Below are positions 30,789 through 38,548 of a DNA stretch of 64,000 bases, in pieces (the first letter of the stretch is position 1; each line of letters begins with the position of its first letter). The stretch lies in contig NZ_JAJSOO010000001.1 in the NCBI RefSeq assembly GCF_029428875.1, positions 3,844,001 through 3,908,000 of the forward strand. The letters run 5' to 3'. Origin of the DNA: Streptomyces sp. JH34 (GTDB lineage Bacteria; Actinomycetota; Actinomycetes; Streptomycetales; Streptomycetaceae). The notes under the pieces were generated by a model. That model saw only the letters and a program-made list of their open reading frames with translations. It was not told the origin of the DNA and did no database searches. The position numbers were made by a program, and so were the translations under genes.

Positions 30789-32072
30789 GTGCCCGCACTT
30801 GTGCTGCTCGGTGCTCAGTGGGGTGACGAGGGCAAGGGGAAGGCCACCGACCTCCTCGGTGGATCCGTTGACTATGTGGTGCGCTACCAGGGCGGCAACA
30901 ACGCCGGCCACACGGTTGTCGTAGGCGACCAGAAGTACGCACTGCATCTGCTCCCCTCCGGAATCCTGTCGCCCGGATGTACTCCGGTCATCGGTAACGG
31001 TGTCGTCGTCGACCCGGCGGTCCTGCTCTCCGAGCTGAGCGGCCTGAACGAGCGGGGCGTCGACACGTCCAAGCTCCTGATCAGCGGCAACGCTCATTTG
31101 ATCACCCCGTACAACGTCACCGTCGACAAGGTGACGGAACGCTTCCTCGGCAAGCGCAAGATCGGTACGACCGGTCGCGGCATCGGCCCGACCTACGCCG
31201 ACAAGATCAACCGGGTGGGCATCCGCGTCCAGGACCTCTACGACGAGTCGATCCTGGAGCAGAAGGTCGAAGCGGCGCTGGAGCAGAAGAACCAGCTGCT
31301 CGCCAAGGTCTTCAACCGGCGCGCGATCGAGTCCGGCAAGATCGTCGAGGAGATGCTCCAGTACGCGGAGCAGATCAAGCCGTACGTCGCCGACACGACG
31401 CTGATCCTGAACGACGCCATCGACGAGGGCAAGGTCGTCCTCTTCGAGGGCGGCCAGGGCACCCTGCTGGACGTCGACCACGGCACGTATCCCTTCGTCA
31501 CCTCGTCGAACCCGACCGCGGGCGGCGCCTGCACCGGTGCCGGCGTGGGCCCGACGAAGATCAGCCGGGTCATCGGCATCCTCAAGGCCTACACCACGCG
31601 TGTCGGTGCCGGCCCCTTCCCGACGGAACTTCTCGACGAGGACGGAGAGGCGCTGCGCCGGATCGGCGGGGAGCGCGGCGTCACCACCGGCCGTGACCGT
31701 CGCTGCGGCTGGTTCGACGCCCCGATCGCGCGGTACGCGACCCGGGTCAACGGCCTCACGGACTTCTTCCTCACCAAGCTGGACGTGCTGACCGGCTGGG
31801 AGCGGATCCCGGTGTGCGTGGCCTACGAGATCGACGGCAAGCGCGTCGAGGAGCTCCCGTACAGCCAGACCGACTTCCACCACGCGAAGCCGGTCTACGA
31901 GACGCTGCCGGGCTGGTCCGAGGACATCACGAAGGCCAAGACCTTCGCCGACCTGCCGAAGAACGCGCAGGCGTACGTGAAGGCGCTGGAGGAGATGTCC
32001 GGCGCCCCGATCTCCGCGATCGGTGTCGGCCCCGGCCGTACCGAGACCATCGAGATCAACTCGTTCCTGTAG
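30789..32072 (+). CDS. purA: Adenylosuccinate synthetase
   Basis: PurA catalyses the GTP-dependent first step from IMP towards AMP. The 427-residue protein starts with GTG and MPALVLLGAQWGDEGKGKATDLLG, containing the GDEGKGK P-loop (about 12-18). The other landmarks are YQGGNNAGHTV, KIGTTGRGIGPTYADK, EGGQGTLLDVDHGTYPFVTSSNPTAGG, TEL-DEDGEALR, and a C-terminal GPGRTETI. Length and all signatures are standard. It is followed by a strong hairpin. Confidence 0.97.
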   Translation: MPALVLLGAQWGDEGKGKATDLLGGSVDYVVRYQGGNNAGHTVVVGDQKYALHLLPSGILSPGCTPVIGNGVVVDPAVLLSELSGLNERGVDTSKLLISGNAHLITPYNVTVDKVTERFLGKRKIGTTGRGIGPTYADKINRVGIRVQDLYDESILEQKVEAALEQKNQLLAKVFNRRAIESGKIVEEMLQYAEQIKPYVADTTLILNDAIDEGKVVLFEGGQGTLLDVDHGTYPFVTSSNPTAGGACTGAGVGPTKISRVIGILKAYTTRVGAGPFPTELLDEDGEALRRIGGERGVTTGRDRRCGWFDAPIARYATRVNGLTDFFLTKLDVLTGWERIPVCVAYEIDGKRVEELPYSQTDFHHAKPVYETLPGWSEDITKAKTFADLPKNAQAYVKALEEMSGAPISAIGVGPGRTETIEINSFL

Positions 32073-32116
32073 AACACCGCACAGTCCCGCAGGAGCGTTT
32101 CCGCGGGCACGGCGCG

Positions 32117-32154
32117 ACGGCGGCCGGACTCTCCCCGGAGGGTCCGGCCGCCGT
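32117..32154 (+). terminator. purA terminator
   Basis: ACGGCGGCCGGAC and its complement (with an extra CTC/AGG-like extension) form a long stem with a CCGG loop, 45 bp after the purA stop. Confidence 0.82.
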
Positions 32155-32226
32155 GCTGTGCGCGGTCGCGGATCCGGTCAGGGAATCGGGCTCGATCCCC
32201 TGTCGGGGAAAGGCGCCGCTCGCCGC

Positions 32227-33759
32227 TCAGTCCTCCCCGCAGAGCCGCATGCCCTTCGGGGTCGCGCAGGGCAGGTGGCCGTTGGTGCGCATGATCTCCT
32301 CGCCGTAGTCGTCCAGGTAGTTCAGGAAGCCGGCGACCAGCGAGTCCGCGGGAGGCGACCCGTAGGTGTACGCGTACTCGATCTCCCGGTACGGGTAGCT
32401 GCTGGTGGCGATCGTGTCCACGGACGGGGTGACGCCGTCGATGGACACGCGGTGCGCCCCGTCGGGTACGTCGCCGCCCCGCAGCTCGGTGTAGCCGATC
32501 GCCCCGTCCAGCTCGGCGACCTCGGACAGGACCTGGTCCGTGCCGTCGAGTTCGCAGCGGAGCACCGGGGCGTCGGCGTCGTCCTTGGTGACGCAGTCGC
32601 GGGAGGAGGTGGCGAGCTCGTTGGCGTCGAGGACACGGCGCTGGAAGACCTCGCGGGTCCCGGAGTTGGCGTCCCTGCTGACGAGCCGGATCTCCAGGTC
32701 GGGGCCACCGGGGATCTGGTTCCAGTTGCGGATCTCGCCGCGGTGGACGCCTCTGATCTGGTCCAGGGAGAGATCGGTCACCGGCACCGTGTCGTTGACG
32801 ACGAGGGAGAACAGCGAGATCGCGACCAGCTTCTCGCGCAGGTCCTTCAGAGCGGCGGGTCTGGGGCCGTCGGACAGGGCGATCATGGACGGGGAACCGG
32901 CGGAGCCGGCCCGGCCGCCCAGTGCGTCGAGTTTCCGCACCCCGGCGTTGCTGCCGTGGACGTCCAGACGGATCGTGGCGCCCTCGCACTCGTCCTCGTA
33001 CGTCTCCTTCAGCTCCTCCAGCACCGGCTTGAACGCCGTGGAGCCGGTGACCGTGAGCGTGCCGGCCGCGCAGTCCAGCGGGGGCGGGGAGTCGTCCCGC
33101 ACGACGATGATGCCGGCGAGGGCGACGACGCAGACGGTGAGCGCCACGGTGACGATCCTGGCCGGTGGGCCGAAGAGCGGGGGCTTCTCGTCGGGGCGGG
33201 CGGCCGTGTTCCGCGCGACGACCCCGTCCCGGATGCCTCCGGTGACCTTGATGGGGCCGCCCACCCGCGAACCGGTGAGCAGGACCAGGAGCTTGAAGTG
33301 CTCGTTGCGGTTGAGCGGCACGCGTGGCAGCCGGATGACCGAGCCGTGGTGCCGCAGCCCGGCGGCCGGGGTGAAGTGATCCATCAGGTGTTCGGCGTCC
33401 GGTGAATGGGTCACGGCTATCCCGCGGACCGTCCGCCCGGTGAACTCGGCGGTGAGTCCCTGGAGTTCTCCGCGCCCCGTGTAGTCCTCGTCGCCGATCG
33501 ACTGCGAGCCGTCGTTCTCGATGCGCAGCAGGACGAGCGTGGCGTCGGCCATGTCCGGGGTCTCGTCGAAGAGTCCCAGCCGCACGTTGGCCCGGCCCTG
33601 GCTGACCTCGCTGCCGATGGGGGTGTCCATCTGCACGCGGTAGCCGATGCGCTTGCGGCGGGGGACCCGGCGCTCGTACCAGAGCACGCCCGCCGAGGTC
33701 ATGACACCCAGGACGGCGGTGAGGAGGGCGACGACGTTCTCCGGGCTGAACCACTCCAT
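32227..33759 (-). CDS. Membrane-anchored PstS-like substrate-binding protein
   Basis: The 510-residue protein has an N-terminal TM (about 8-26), a soluble beta-rich region with no clear relatives (about 27-185), a second TM (about 205-225), and a PstS/phosphate-binding-like domain (about 230-505). That domain has LTVTGSTAFKPVLEELKE, LVVNDTVPVTDLSLDQIRGVHRGEIRNWNQIPGG and VSRDANSGTREVFQRRVL, typical of the PBP-like family. It is not next to pstCAB. ATG 33759 follows GGGAGCGCGAGGAAC. It may sense phosphate or a similar anion across the membrane rather than feed a transporter. A thin hydrophilic spacer separates the two halves. Confidence 0.75.
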   Translation of the reverse strand: MEWFSPENVVALLTAVLGVMTSAGVLWYERRVPRRKRIGYRVQMDTPIGSEVSQGRANVRLGLFDETPDMADATLVLLRIENDGSQSIGDEDYTGRGELQGLTAEFTGRTVRGIAVTHSPDAEHLMDHFTPAAGLRHHGSVIRLPRVPLNRNEHFKLLVLLTGSRVGGPIKVTGGIRDGVVARNTAARPDEKPPLFGPPARIVTVALTVCVVALAGIIVVRDDSPPPLDCAAGTLTVTGSTAFKPVLEELKETYEDECEGATIRLDVHGSNAGVRKLDALGGRAGSAGSPSMIALSDGPRPAALKDLREKLVAISLFSLVVNDTVPVTDLSLDQIRGVHRGEIRNWNQIPGGPDLEIRLVSRDANSGTREVFQRRVLDANELATSSRDCVTKDDADAPVLRCELDGTDQVLSEVAELDGAIGYTELRGGDVPDGAHRVSIDGVTPSVDTIATSSYPYREIEYAYTYGSPPADSLVAGFLNYLDDYGEEIMRTNGHLPCATPKGMRLCGED

Positions 33760-33922
33760 GTTCCTCGCGCTCCCCCGTGGGTGAGGTGGGCCGGTCGGCG
33801 TCACGGTACGGGCGGGAAGTGCGAGGTGGGGGAGCCTCCGGTTTCCTTCCGGCGAAGTTCGTCTCGCGTTCAACATGCCGCTCCGGGCGCGGAGTTGAAG
33901 AGTTGCCGACGGTGCCGAGTTC

Positions 33923-33950
33923 TGGTCTAGACCTTGACAGGTCCAGACCA
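33923..33950 (+). promoter_or_regulatory. DasR-like operator pair in the chitinase promoter
   Basis: TGGTCTAGACCT (33923-33934) and AGGTCCAGACCA (33939-33950) match the 12-bp repeats known from Streptomyces chitinase promoters and the core of the DasR-responsive element (TGGTCTAGACCA). TTGACA (33934-33939) overlaps them as a possible -35. DasR would repress the gene until glucosamine-6-phosphate accumulates. The motif is seen; the regulator is inferred from established Streptomyces biology. Confidence 0.85.
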
Positions 33951-34024
33951 TCGACGCTTGAGTTGGCCGTACCCCCCATGGCGGCGCACGCTCGGTGCGG
34001 GCGCCGCGACGAAGGAGTGATCAC

Positions 34025-34909
34025 GTGGCCAAACGTGTCATGAGCCTGATCGCCGCGCTGGGCGCGGTCATCGCTACGTTCGTCTTCCTCCCCGCCTCCA
34101 CCGCGTCGGCCGCCACCTGCGCCCCGGCCTGGAACGCCTCCTCCGTCTACTGGGGCGGCGGCTCGGCCTCGTACAACGGGCACAACTGGTCCGCGAAGTG
34201 GTGGACGCAGAACGAGCGGCCCGGCACGGCCGATGTCTGGGCCGACCAGGGCAGCTGCGGGTCCGGTGGCACGGAGGAGCCCAACCCCACGGGCTTCGTC
34301 GTGAGCGAGTCCCAGTTCAACCAGATGTTCCCGAGCCGGAACTCCTTCTACACCTACAGCGGACTGACCGCCGCGCTGAGCGCCTACCCCGGCTTCGCCA
34401 ACACCGGCAGTGACACGGTCAAGAAGCAGGAGGCGGCGGCGTTCCTCGCCAACGTCAGCCATGAGACCGGCGGTCTCGTGCACATCGTCGAGCAGAACAC
34501 CGCGAACTACCCGCACTACTGCGACACCAGCCAGTCGTACGGCTGCCCGGCCGGCCAGGCCGCCTACTACGGCCGCGGCCCGATCCAGCTGAGCTGGAAC
34601 TTCAACTACAAGGCCGCTGGTGACGCGCTCGGCATCGACCTGCTGGGCAACCCCTGGCAGGTGGAGCAGAACGCGGCCGTGGCATGGAAGACCGGCCTCT
34701 GGTACTGGAACACCCAGTCCGGCCCCGGCACCATGACGCCGCACAACGCCATGGTCAACGGCGCCGGTTTCGGTGAGACCATCCGGTCCATCAACGGCAG
34801 CATCGAGTGCAACGGCGGCAACCCCGCCCAGGTGCAGAGCCGCATCGACAAGTACCGGGCGTTCGTCCAGATCCTGGGCACCACGCCCGGGTCGAACCTG
34901 GGCTGCTGA
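34025..34909 (+). CDS. Secreted GH19 chitinase with chitin-binding domain
   Basis: The 294-residue enzyme hydrolyses chitin outside the cell. It has a Sec signal peptide (1 to about 29, ending ASTASAA) and a CBM5/12-type domain (about 31-75; CAPAWNASSVYWGGGSASYNG). A short TEEPNPTG linker follows. The GH19 domain (about 90-294) has the catalytic Glu pair E147 (SHETGG) and E156, plus YYGRGPIQLSWNFNY and NPAQVQSRIDKY. GTG 34025 follows AAGGAGTGATCAC. The promoter carries DasR-like repeats. It matches the ChiC/ChiF type of Streptomyces chitinases. Confidence 0.95.
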   Translation: MAKRVMSLIAALGAVIATFVFLPASTASAATCAPAWNASSVYWGGGSASYNGHNWSAKWWTQNERPGTADVWADQGSCGSGGTEEPNPTGFVVSESQFNQMFPSRNSFYTYSGLTAALSAYPGFANTGSDTVKKQEAAAFLANVSHETGGLVHIVEQNTANYPHYCDTSQSYGCPAGQAAYYGRGPIQLSWNFNYKAAGDALGIDLLGNPWQVEQNAAVAWKTGLWYWNTQSGPGTMTPHNAMVNGAGFGETIRSINGSIECNGGNPAQVQSRIDKYRAFVQILGTTPGSNLGC

Positions 34910-34930
34910 ACCCGGTCCCACCCCGGGAGA

Positions 34931-34963
34931 GGGGGCGCGTCCGCAACGGCCGGGCGCGCCCCC
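34931..34963 (+). terminator. Chitinase gene terminator
   Basis: GGGGGCGCG and CGCGCCCCC form a 9-bp stem around a GC-rich loop, 21 bp after the stop, followed by GTTT. Confidence 0.7.
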
Positions 34964-35059
34964 GTTTCGCGTCCCCGGCACACGACGCTCCCTCTCCGCC
35001 GGGTCGGGGGAGGGCCCCCGATTCGTTCTCCGGCACGGGCGTTGGCAGGATCACCCACC

Positions 35060-35551
35060 ATGAACACGGACAGCAACGGAATCCCGCCCACGACCACCGC
35101 GGACCGCCTCGCCCGGATCGACGACGTCCTCGCTCTGCCCTTCCCCGCCGGGGAGGAGAGCGAGGACAGCGGTGCGCGCAGCAGCGGCCCCGGACACCAC
35201 CTGCTGATCCTGCGGGCGAGCCAGGACTTCTGGGACGACCGTTCCCCCGAGGTCGTCGAGCCCGCGGAGCAGGAGATCGAGGTCGAGTTCAGCGCCCTGG
35301 CGACCGCGTTGAGCGAGCGGTGGGGCGAGCCGGAGACCGTCGACCTCTGGCCGTTCCTGGATCGGGACGACGACGGCGCGGGCGTCGCCCCGGAACCGAT
35401 CGGTCAGCTCTGCAACCTGGCGGGCAGCATGCAGGTCTGGCGTGTGCCCGGGGGCACGCGGTGGCTCGGTCTCGCGGTCGGGCAGGCCGATCCCGAATTC
35501 CCCATCTGGCTGCTGGCCGCGGTCGGCGAGGCGGCGGCGCTTCCGGGGTGA
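35060..35551 (+). CDS. Hypothetical acidic cytoplasmic protein
   Basis: I do not recognise this 163-residue protein. It has a Thr/Pro-rich N-terminus, then DRLARIDDVLALPFPAGEE and HHLLILRASQDFWDD. The body is acidic, with several Trp (ERWGEPETVDLWPFLD, MQVWRVPGGTRWLGLA and FPIWLLAAVG). No signal peptide, membrane helix or catalytic motif is visible. It lies between the chitinase and a second sliding clamp, convergent with the latter. Composition and codon use match the core genes, so it is likely real. Confidence 0.7.
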   Translation: MNTDSNGIPPTTTADRLARIDDVLALPFPAGEESEDSGARSSGPGHHLLILRASQDFWDDRSPEVVEPAEQEIEVEFSALATALSERWGEPETVDLWPFLDRDDDGAGVAPEPIGQLCNLAGSMQVWRVPGGTRWLGLAVGQADPEFPIWLLAAVGEAAALPG

Positions 35552-35576
35552 GCCCGGAGCCCTGGACGGGTTGTGG

Positions 35577-36695
35577 TCAGAGCAGTGACGGCTTCACCGA
35601 CATCAGCAGGTGCTGGTGGGCGGGCGTGCCCGTGTCCTCCCCGCCGGTGATCATCGCGCGCTGTCCCGGACCCATCAGCCTCATCCTGACCGTCGTGTCC
35701 TCGAAGGAGGACAGGGCGTCCATCAGATACGCCGGGTTGAAGGCCACCGTCGTCTCCTCGGCACCGTCGAAGGCCGCGGGCAGCCGCTGCGAGGCCACGT
35801 CGTCCTCGAACCCCGCCTGCAGCAGGGCCGATCCGTCCGGCCCGGGGGAGAACGTGATCTGCAGCGGGCTCCCGCCGTCCGCGACCACGGAGACCCGCTT
35901 GACGGCCTCCGTCAGACGCGCCCGGTCCATCACCGCGGCCGCGGGATCCGCCAGCGCGAACAGCTTGTCGTGACGCGGCAGCCTGCCGTCCAGCAGACGC
36001 ACCGTCGTGCGCGTCCCGGCGTGCTCGAACCCGGCCGACCCGCCGTCCACGGAGACGGCGACCTGTCCGGACCGGCCGAGCGAACGGGCGATCTCGGTCA
36101 GCCGGCGGGCCGACACGACGACGTCGGCCACCACGTCCGGCGCCGCCGCCTCGAACCGCAGGGTGCGCACCGCGAAGCGGTACCGGTCCGTGGCCGCCAG
36201 CGTCATCGTGGAGCCGTCGAGGCCGAGGCGGATGCCGGTGAGCGTCGGCAGGGTGTCGTCCCGCCCCGCGGCCACCGCCACCTGGGCGACGGCCGAGCCG
36301 AACTCCCCGGCGTCCACCGCGCCGCACACGTCCGGCAGCGGTGGCAGCGCGGGGTAGTCGTCGAGGGGCAGGACCGAGAGACCGAAGCGGGAGCCGTCTC
36401 CCGTGACCGTGAAGCGTGAGCCCTCCACCGCGCACTCCACGGGCCCCTCGGGCAGCACCTTGCAGATGTCGAGCAGCCGCCGGCCCATCACCAGAACCCT
36501 CCCGGGCCGGACGGTGTGCGCCTCCGCCTCGACGCGCGCGGAGGCCTCGAAGTCCAGCCCGGAGACCCGGAGCCGGCCCGTGTCCGCGTCGAGGAGGAGT
36601 CCGCCGAGGACGGGAACGGGCGAGCGCGCGGGCAGCACCCGGGCTGCCCGCGAGACGGCATCGGTCAGTGCGCCACGTTCCATGCGGAATTCCAC
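35577..36695 (-). CDS. Second DNA polymerase III beta-clamp-like protein
   Basis: The 372-residue protein has the three-domain DnaN layout. Domain 1 opens VEFRMERGALTDAVSRAARVLPARSPVPVLGGLLL. Domain 2 contains GRDDTLPTLTGIRLGLDGSTMTLAATDRYRFAVRTL, and domain 3 contains VAFNPAYLMDALSSFEDTTVRMRL. It ends in HQHLLMSVKPSLL, close to the usual YLLMPVRL clamp end. GTG 36695 was chosen over GTG 36725 because it matches the DnaN N-terminus and follows GAGAGG. The main dnaN lies next to dnaA at oriC, which is not in this window, so this is a paralogue. It may load for repair or a specialised polymerase. Confidence 0.88.
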   Translation of the reverse strand: MEFRMERGALTDAVSRAARVLPARSPVPVLGGLLLDADTGRLRVSGLDFEASARVEAEAHTVRPGRVLVMGRRLLDICKVLPEGPVECAVEGSRFTVTGDGSRFGLSVLPLDDYPALPPLPDVCGAVDAGEFGSAVAQVAVAAGRDDTLPTLTGIRLGLDGSTMTLAATDRYRFAVRTLRFEAAAPDVVADVVVSARRLTEIARSLGRSGQVAVSVDGGSAGFEHAGTRTTVRLLDGRLPRHDKLFALADPAAAVMDRARLTEAVKRVSVVADGGSPLQITFSPGPDGSALLQAGFEDDVASQRLPAAFDGAEETTVAFNPAYLMDALSSFEDTTVRMRLMGPGQRAMITGGEDTGTPAHQHLLMSVKPSLL

Positions 36696-37024
36696 GGCAG
36701 GGGCCTCTCGTCCGGCGTACGACACGGTCGAGATCCACGCTAGGCGGGGCCACTGACAGTCGGTGCGGGCCGACGACAGCGACCACCCCCGTGAGCCGCT
36801 GCCGCCGTACCACCGGGGCTTCCCCCGACGTGCTCGGGCCCCGGGTCCGGGACGTCATGACGTCCCCCGACGCCCCCGGACGCCCCGGAACACGCTGGGG
36901 ACTCTAGGGGGACGGGGCGGCGGACCGGGAGATTCAATCCGCACCGTGTGGCCCGTGACGGGTATCGATCCGCACAGCCGTACCGGTACTCTGCACTCCG
37001 GTTTCAGGGAGGATCGGAGGTCGT
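36696..37024. promoter_or_regulatory. Divergent promoter region with an 18-bp palindrome
   Basis: This 329-bp divergent region between the clamp-like gene and the PucR-type gene contains GGGACGTCATGACGTCCC at 36849-36866, an 18-bp perfect palindrome suited to a dimeric regulator, most simply the adjacent PucR-type protein. No small gene was found in the region. Confidence 0.5.
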
Positions 37025-38521
37025 GTGCGAGCGCGGGAACGGGCCGACGAGGTACTGCTGATGTACCGGCTCGCACGGACCGGTGGCTCGCCGGAACTGC
37101 TGCGCAGGCTGGCCCGGCGGGCGGAGGGCTGGGCCGGGATCCTCGGCGGCGACGGCACGGTGCTCCAGGCCGCGGCCGGGAACGCCCGGTGGCCGGGGCA
37201 CGAGGCGGCCGGGATCGCCGCCCGGGCCGCACGTGAACTGACGGCCCGGGGCGCCGGCTCCTGCTCCCTCGACACCGAGGGGTGCACCGCGCTGCTGCTG
37301 CCCCTCGACCGGACACCAGGGGACCACGGTCCGGTCCTCGCCCTGGTCGCCCCCAGGCCGCTGCCCGCCGGGCTGAGCACACTGATGGCCGACGCGGCGA
37401 TGCCGCTCGCCCTGGCGTGGGCGGCGGAGAGCCTGGAGCGCAGGCGGCGGCGGGTGGACCTCGCGGAGTCCCGCGGCCGCGAGGCCGTGCTGCATCTGCT
37501 GATGACGGGTCAGCTCTCCATCGCCCATCAAGTGGCGGGCGCCCTCCGGCCGAAGCTGCCCGACCCCGTACGCGTCTGTGTCGTCGAGTGCTCCGGCGGA
37601 CAGCGGGACGAGGTGGCCCGGATCTGCGCGGACGTCTCCGGCGGCCGGACGTGGATCGTGCGCTGCCCGGTCTACGCCCGCCACCTGATCCTGATCGCGC
37701 CGGCGGACGACGAGACGGACGCGGGAGCGGACGAACCGGGAAGCCGGCGCCCGCTCGGCCTCGCCGTCGCCGCGCGGGTGGACGACTGCGTCGTCGGCGT
37801 CAGCGAGGAGGTGCGGCTGCCCGACACGGCGACCGCCTACCAGCAGGCGTTCCATGCCCTCGCCGTCGCCCGTGGACTCCCCGGCCGCCACGCCGGATTC
37901 GGCTCGGCCCCGGAACCCGCGCTGGTCGTCGGAGCCGCCGGGGCTCGCTGGGCCGACACCCTGCTCGCGCCCCTCCTCGCCCATCTCCCGCGCCGCTCGC
38001 AGGACCCGGGCAGCCAGGAACTGTCGGCGACGGTCGCGTCCTGGCTGGCGTTCTCCTCCCACGCCACCCAGCACCTGAAGATCCACCGCAACACGCTGGC
38101 CGCCCGGCTGAGGTTCGTCGGCGAACTCCTCGGCCTGGACCTGAACCGGGTCGCGGACCAGGCGGCGGTCGACCTGGCCCTCAGGATCAGGGCCACCCCC
38201 TCACTGCGCCCCCGCTCCGGGACCCCGGCGGTGTCCGGGGACCTCGACACCGTGCTGCGCGCCCCCGGCGTCCAGGACTGGGCCGTCCAGCAGTTGCGGC
38301 TCCTCGCCGGGGCCGGGCCCACGGGGGAGGAGACCCTGCGGACCTGGCTGCGGTGCGAGGCCCGACTGAGCCCGGCCGCAGCCGAACTGGGCATCTCCGT
38401 GCCCGGCGCGCGCAAGCGCCTCACGCGGCTCGAGGCACTGCTGTGCCGGTCGCTGCTGCAGACACCGAGCGCGCGGTACGACCTGTGGCTCGCCTTCCGG
38501 GCGGTGGACCTCGCGGCCTGA
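37025..38521 (+). CDS. PucR-type helix-turn-helix transcriptional regulator
   Basis: The 498-residue cytoplasmic regulator has an N-terminal sensor region (about 1-300; MYRLARTGGSPELLRRLARR and a GAF-like domain). The PucR C-terminal HTH motif lies near 345-385 (ATQHLKIHRNTLAARLRFVGELLGLDLNR). An extra C-terminal helical block with a second HTH-like segment (about 440-498; LSPAAAELGISVPGARKRLTRLEALL) is unusual for the family. GTG 37025 follows GATCGGAGGTC. The inducer is unknown. It probably controls itself and perhaps the divergent clamp-like gene. Confidence 0.85.
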   Translation: MRARERADEVLLMYRLARTGGSPELLRRLARRAEGWAGILGGDGTVLQAAAGNARWPGHEAAGIAARAARELTARGAGSCSLDTEGCTALLLPLDRTPGDHGPVLALVAPRPLPAGLSTLMADAAMPLALAWAAESLERRRRRVDLAESRGREAVLHLLMTGQLSIAHQVAGALRPKLPDPVRVCVVECSGGQRDEVARICADVSGGRTWIVRCPVYARHLILIAPADDETDAGADEPGSRRPLGLAVAARVDDCVVGVSEEVRLPDTATAYQQAFHALAVARGLPGRHAGFGSAPEPALVVGAAGARWADTLLAPLLAHLPRRSQDPGSQELSATVASWLAFSSHATQHLKIHRNTLAARLRFVGELLGLDLNRVADQAAVDLALRIRATPSLRPRSGTPAVSGDLDTVLRAPGVQDWAVQQLRLLAGAGPTGEETLRTWLRCEARLSPAAAELGISVPGARKRLTRLEALLCRSLLQTPSARYDLWLAFRAVDLAA

Positions 38522-38548
38522 GCCGCCCGGCCCGTGGCCGTGCCCGCC

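Noticed and set aside
31895..34981. Long open frame on the minus strand (1028 codons)
   Set aside because: It runs antisense to purA and across several real genes, has Arg/Pro/Gly-rich nonsense composition and no family motifs. Long shadow frames are normal in GC-rich DNA.
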